From: Eumeta japonica
Taxonomy: Eukaryota > Arthropoda > Insecta > Lepidoptera > Psychidae
Length of the DNA stretch: 64,000 nucleotides
Direction of reading: 5' to 3'
Assembly: GCA_005406025.1 (NCBI GenBank)
Contig: BGZK01000014.1
Coordinates: forward strand, 1,116,001 to 1,180,000
The notes under the pieces were generated by a model. That model saw nothing but the letters and a program-made list of their open reading frames with translations. It was not told where the DNA came from and did no database searches. Each line of letters begins with the position of its first letter. Position 1 is the stretch's first letter. Made by a program: the position numbers and the translations under genes. Positions 60,100-64,000 of this stretch are shown here, piece after piece.

Positions 60100-63000
60100 G
60101 CTTTTAAGGAGTTGTATCGCATGTACGTAAACATACACCACTTACTCGTAGTGTATGTATTGTGAAATAAATGTAACGATTTACACGTGTCGGATAAATA
60201 CGACCATTATCAGATGAATAAACCCATTTGAATTTTCGAAATATTTATTATAAATTTTGTAGACTGTTTTTGGCGAGGCTATATCAATGAATCGTCAATT
60301 AAACAGAGCATTAAACATACTCTTAATAAGAACATAAATATATTACTAATTACAGTTGAGAGTCAGAACTGTACGGAACGGCGCTAGTATGTATCCATAA
60401 CGTATGACATATGGTTGTTTTAGATCGTTTTTAGTATACTTTGACAAGTACTTGGTAAAACATAAAAGAGTAAAAATGGGAATTTTATGATTTCTATATA
60501 TAAAAGTGGCTAAATATGAATTTTCACTTGAACTAGTTCCAATGATAACACGTATCTTCCAACGTTGTGAAGTTACGATCTGGAGATATATAACATTACG
60601 TTAAACAGACTCGAGACTCAGTGTACTTAGAGTTTTCTAACTGAGAAGTTATGCCTTTTAATTTTTAAAACTATAAATGTATGACTTTGAATTCCATATT
60701 AGTAGTGGCTACGAAAAAGTAAAAAATGTGCTAGTTTAATGTCTATTGCTTCTTAAAACGATCACAAATATACTAGTTTTCTACTTTCTGTTAAGAAAAC
60801 AACATTTTACACAGATTTGGAGTCTTTTTTTTTCAGTATTTATGTACGTACTACAGTCGATCAGTCAAGTTGCTTCGGAGGTATTTTCATATATATCATT
60901 GTTAAAAAAAAATACAAAATGACAGCTTAGCTCATTTTCTTATAATTAAAAGTTTTGAATTAAAACAAACTGATTTCAAATTATACAAATTGAATTATCT
61001 TATTTATAATCATGTATTATTTTAAAAGTAGGGCCATTACTGAACTCTTTTTATTGTTTATTGAAAATAATTACACGAACACAGAAAAGCATTACTATCT
61101 AATGCTAAAATTGTTGTGTTAAATTTAGATCCTAATATACATAGGTATAAAATTACCTTTACTTACAGATTGTCATATACAGCCAAAACGTTTTAATGTC
61201 CAAAATATTTGTGCCCTCTTTGATATGCTTGACTTAGCTCGTGAACAGCTCAAAAATATACGGTCGTGTTGCAAGTCCAACTGTCTCTAAGATTTTTTCA
61301 AACGTAACACTGACCGATTCTTATAACTCTTGTCTGTCCAACGGGCTTCTTTACTTCTTTGTTTTTCAAAGATTCTTCCAAAGCAGTATTCAAAAAATCG
61401 ATCACGGGCAATGTATACCTTTCTGCCTACACACCGGCTCCGTGTCGAATCGTTAATCGCTGAATCGGTTCAAGCCCAAGGGCTTAGAGCTATCGTAACT
61501 CCAGTCGGTGCCGGCGTCCGCACGGAGACGCGCCCCGCCGGCCTCGGAGCAGGCGGGCGGCGGGGTCGCTCGAAAGGGTTCCGATCAAATTCCTTGCATC
61601 ATCCGACGGGAAAAGAGCGTGATATTGCCACACGCCATTTCCACGGTTTTTAACAATACTTTTATCGGGATAAAAAATATTCCATATATGGATTTTATGA
61701 TTGAACTTGTGGGTTTTAATCTTCTTATATACGAAATACTAATTATTACGGTCGAGGGTGGCGCATGGCCACAATGATTTCCGATTTAATAACCTAATAA
61801 AAAAATACTTAGGATATACATAAATAATCACTTCTGTATATAATATATATGCGAATACGAGATCATGTTGAAAATACCGAAATCGGACATTTGTAATAAG
61901 ATTAACAAAAAGAATATGGTTTCTGTTTGGAAGTAAGTTATACTTTAGATTGTATGAATTGTTATTTGTTTCACTTCGTTTCGAAAATTGTGTGTCGGCA
62001 TCACGACGAATTTAAGCCGTGAAACTATTGACACCATGATTTTTTGTGTTTTCGCCGTGACTTAAGTCAATGAGAATGCTCATGAATGCTTGCCAGAAAT
62101 TTAAATTATCATTTGTCGATGAAGCTCCATCTCATAGTTGCGTGCATTCCTGCTTTAGTAAATTCAGACGTGGACGTGACCACCTGTGCCAATTTGCGTG
62201 AAGGTCGGCCGGCGACTGTAGTTACGGAACGTAATATCGATACTGTACGATAACTACTTAAAACTGATAAAAAATATGTTGAAGCGTATTAGTACCGTGT
62301 TAGGTATTGTTATGAGTCAAGTGCAAAACCAAATGCACACGCATTTGAAAGTTTAGAAGCTTTCTATTCGATGAATGTTGCATGATTTAACGTATGACCA
62401 GAAACGACTGCGTATAAAACGGTGTCGTAAAATGATAAACAAAATATAACGTGGGGTAATCATTGGCTGTACTCAACATAGTCACAGGAGACGTGAGCCG
62501 GGTGTTCTGTTTTGAATGTGAAAGGAAAAGCTTCTCGGCAGATTGGATATTTTCATTTGAAAATTTGTCTACGAAAGGTAGAAAAGTCCAAGCATTGGTC
62601 AGAAAATGGATGCTTTTTTTTTGGAAAACCAGGACATTGCACTCCTGAAAGTTGTTCGTGAGTACGTGCTTACCCAGTGTTTTAAATAGTTCTCGAAGCC
62701 ACAGCAAAGTCTTCTTTCCACCCTTCTCCCTAGAACGCGTGTAAACATGCCGTTAAGGTAAAGAATATGTTTTTGAAGACTTAAAATTTGACACTAAAGC
62801 CGCATTTGTTATAATGTCCAGACCTTGCATTTTACTATTTTTTTTTATTCCCAAAAATTATGTATACGATTTACACCCACAAAAGCGGCAGGGAATGCGT
62901 TCCAAAAAGTCATTGAAGACATCCCTAAGAAAGTCTAGGGCAATAGCTGTTTAGAATAGTTCCAAAGTATCCCAAAGGAAGTAAATAGTAAAGGAATATA

Positions 63001-63280
63001 TATTAAAGAACATTATAAACATAGTATGTGGTATTATTAATGAAGATTCAGTAATTGTAAGCATTGAATACGTAACTGCTTTTATACCTTTAGCAAATAA
63101 CACGTGTTAAAACAGTTGGCACACAAATGTTCAGTGGATGTACGCATGCGAATAGAGCAGCTTATTGTATTAAGGGTATACAGACGCCCACGTTCATCAT
63201 ATGATGTCTCTAAAATAATGTATGATATTTTGTACAAAATAAGTAATATTAATCAATAAATTAATAAATAGTATAAATTC
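60100..63280. other. Non-coding DNA
   Basis: Mostly AT-rich. A GC-rich patch lies at 61500-61580 with overlapping open frames but no domain or splice evidence. The 106-codon minus-strand frame at 62387-62707 resembles nothing I know. Confidence 0.45.
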
Positions 63281-63281
63281 A

Positions 63282-63385
63282 TTGAAAAATTCTTGTCTAT
63301 GTACTAGAATGAAATCCTTATTTCAATGTTATAATTTAGACAAGTTATATTTAGAACCGACTAGGTTTAAACGATGTTCTTAAAA
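63282..63385 (+). pseudogene. Fragment of the same LINE C-terminal tail as at 47780-48088
   Basis: Plus-strand frame NSCLCTRMKSLFQCYNLDKL then YLEPTRF; the nucleotide match to the minus-strand copy at about 47988-48062 is high by eye. It ends before the SFKELC block. It lies just upstream of a reverse transcriptase remnant in the same orientation, the opposite of the order expected in one intact element. Confidence 0.65.
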
Positions 63386-63439
63386 TATTCAAATATATAA
63401 AAACGAAAAAAATTCCTATCTTGATGGCCTTTTCGTAAA

Positions 63440-64000
63440 AATAATAGATTCAATAATAGGCTGCATTGCTCCGTGTTTAGTCGTCATTTTTAATGCTTGC
63501 GTTGATTGTGGTGTGATTCCGAATCCAAAGAAGTAAAGTTATTCCATTGTTTAAATCCAGTAGCATATCTTATTACCCTACAAACTGTAAACCGATATCA
63601 ATACTATTGATGCTCAAGAAAACTTTTGAAAAACTTATTTTAATAGCAATAATTTGATGAACGCTAAGCAATTTGTTTTCACAAAGGGTCGCTCAACAAT
63701 CGAAGCCGGTTTCAAGTATATTCAGTAGATTTTTGATGCCTGAAAGCATTCCCGGGACGCAAGTGGTGTTATGTGATTTATCTAAGGCATTTAACGGCGT
63801 TCATCATGACAGATTAATCAGGAAGCTATATCATTATGGTGTCCCGAGTCAATCACTGGGACCTGTGTAGTTTTATTTAAAAGTGGTAGAATTCAAAGGG
63901 TGAATGTTATTGGTGAGAGGGCGTCAGTATCTGCAGTCAATATTGGTATGCCACAAGGTTCAGTTCTTGGATTGTATCTATTCCTGGTTTATATTAATGA
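63440..64000 (+). pseudogene. LINE reverse transcriptase remnant, running off the window
   Basis: Successive plus-strand frames give IGCIAPCLVVIFNACVDCGV (finger region, about 63456), YYPTNCKPISILLMLKKTFE (RPIS-type motif), AKQFVFTKGRSTIEA (F-KGRST motif) and VVLCDLSKAFNGVHHDRLIR then KLYHYGV (D-SKAFD motif, first catalytic Asp present). Then RIQRVNV and NIGMPQGSVLGLYLFLVYIN (PQGSVLGP motif, about 63945-64000). The xADD motif lies beyond the right edge. Frameshifts and stops occur at several points, so it is inactive. The motif order is that of Jockey/CR1-like LINEs. It may belong to the same family as the tail at 47780-48088, since both types of tail and RT are found together in insect elements. 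Confidence 0.85.

Noticed and set aside
62387..62707. 106-codon minus-strand open frame as a gene
   Set aside because: No domain, signal peptide or homologous pattern could be recognised and the region is AT-rich.

Overview
The window looks like AT-rich, repeat-dense nuclear DNA from an insect, most likely a moth or butterfly (Lepidoptera). Three observations support this. Coding sequence is split into short exons with standard GT-AG splice sites. Most of the rest is transposon debris, including Jockey-type and RTE-type non-LTR retrotransposons, tRNA-derived SINEs and small hAT elements. Several dispersed repeats match consensus patterns I know from lepidopteran genomes: the 'accgg-caagtgc' / 'acggaa-tctaaaaa' family at 51.2 kb, the 'gtttcgccatactcgtccg' family at 52.0 kb, and the 'accgacttc' family. 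There are no bacterial operons, no rRNA, no CRISPR array and no convincing tRNA gene.

Only one cellular gene is visible. Two plus-strand exons, 10940-11116 and 15224-15707, join in phase (0/0) across a 4.1 kb intron. Together they encode about one spectrin-type triple-helical repeat followed by a Ser/Arg/Glu-rich segment built from four 14-residue tandem repeats. The gene is probably a large spectrin-repeat protein (nesprin/Msp300-like or dystrophin-like; I cannot decide which). The second exon ends with a strong donor, so the gene continues to the right. No further exon was recognised, so much or all of the remaining 48 kb may be a very long intron or introns.

Layout. 1-10.9 kb: non-coding, with an inverted-repeat element (1.8-2.1 kb), a SINE (about 5.9-6.14 kb), and two hAT-type elements with exact 8-bp target duplications (6.68-7.32 kb, holding seven 26-bp tandem repeats; 9.39-10.55 kb, holding the remains of a BED zinc finger). 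10.9-15.7 kb: the two exons; their intron carries a minus-strand Jockey-type LINE and a SINE. 15.7-43 kb: non-coding, with hAT, Helitron-like and SINE copies, GC-rich islands and short perfect palindromes. 43.4-45 kb: two adjacent large foldback elements. 47.8-48.8 kb: two minus-strand LINE remnants, one RTE. 49-55.8 kb: dispersed lepidopteran repeats, an irregular minisatellite, a long hairpin element and SINEs. 56-60.1 kb: four perfect CRE octamers, possibly a regulatory region. 63.3-64.0 kb: plus-strand LINE reverse transcriptase remnants running off the window.

I found no clearly new biological system. The best second looks are the paired foldback elements, the 54.3 kb long hairpin, the CRE cluster, and the exon-encoded 14-residue repeat.
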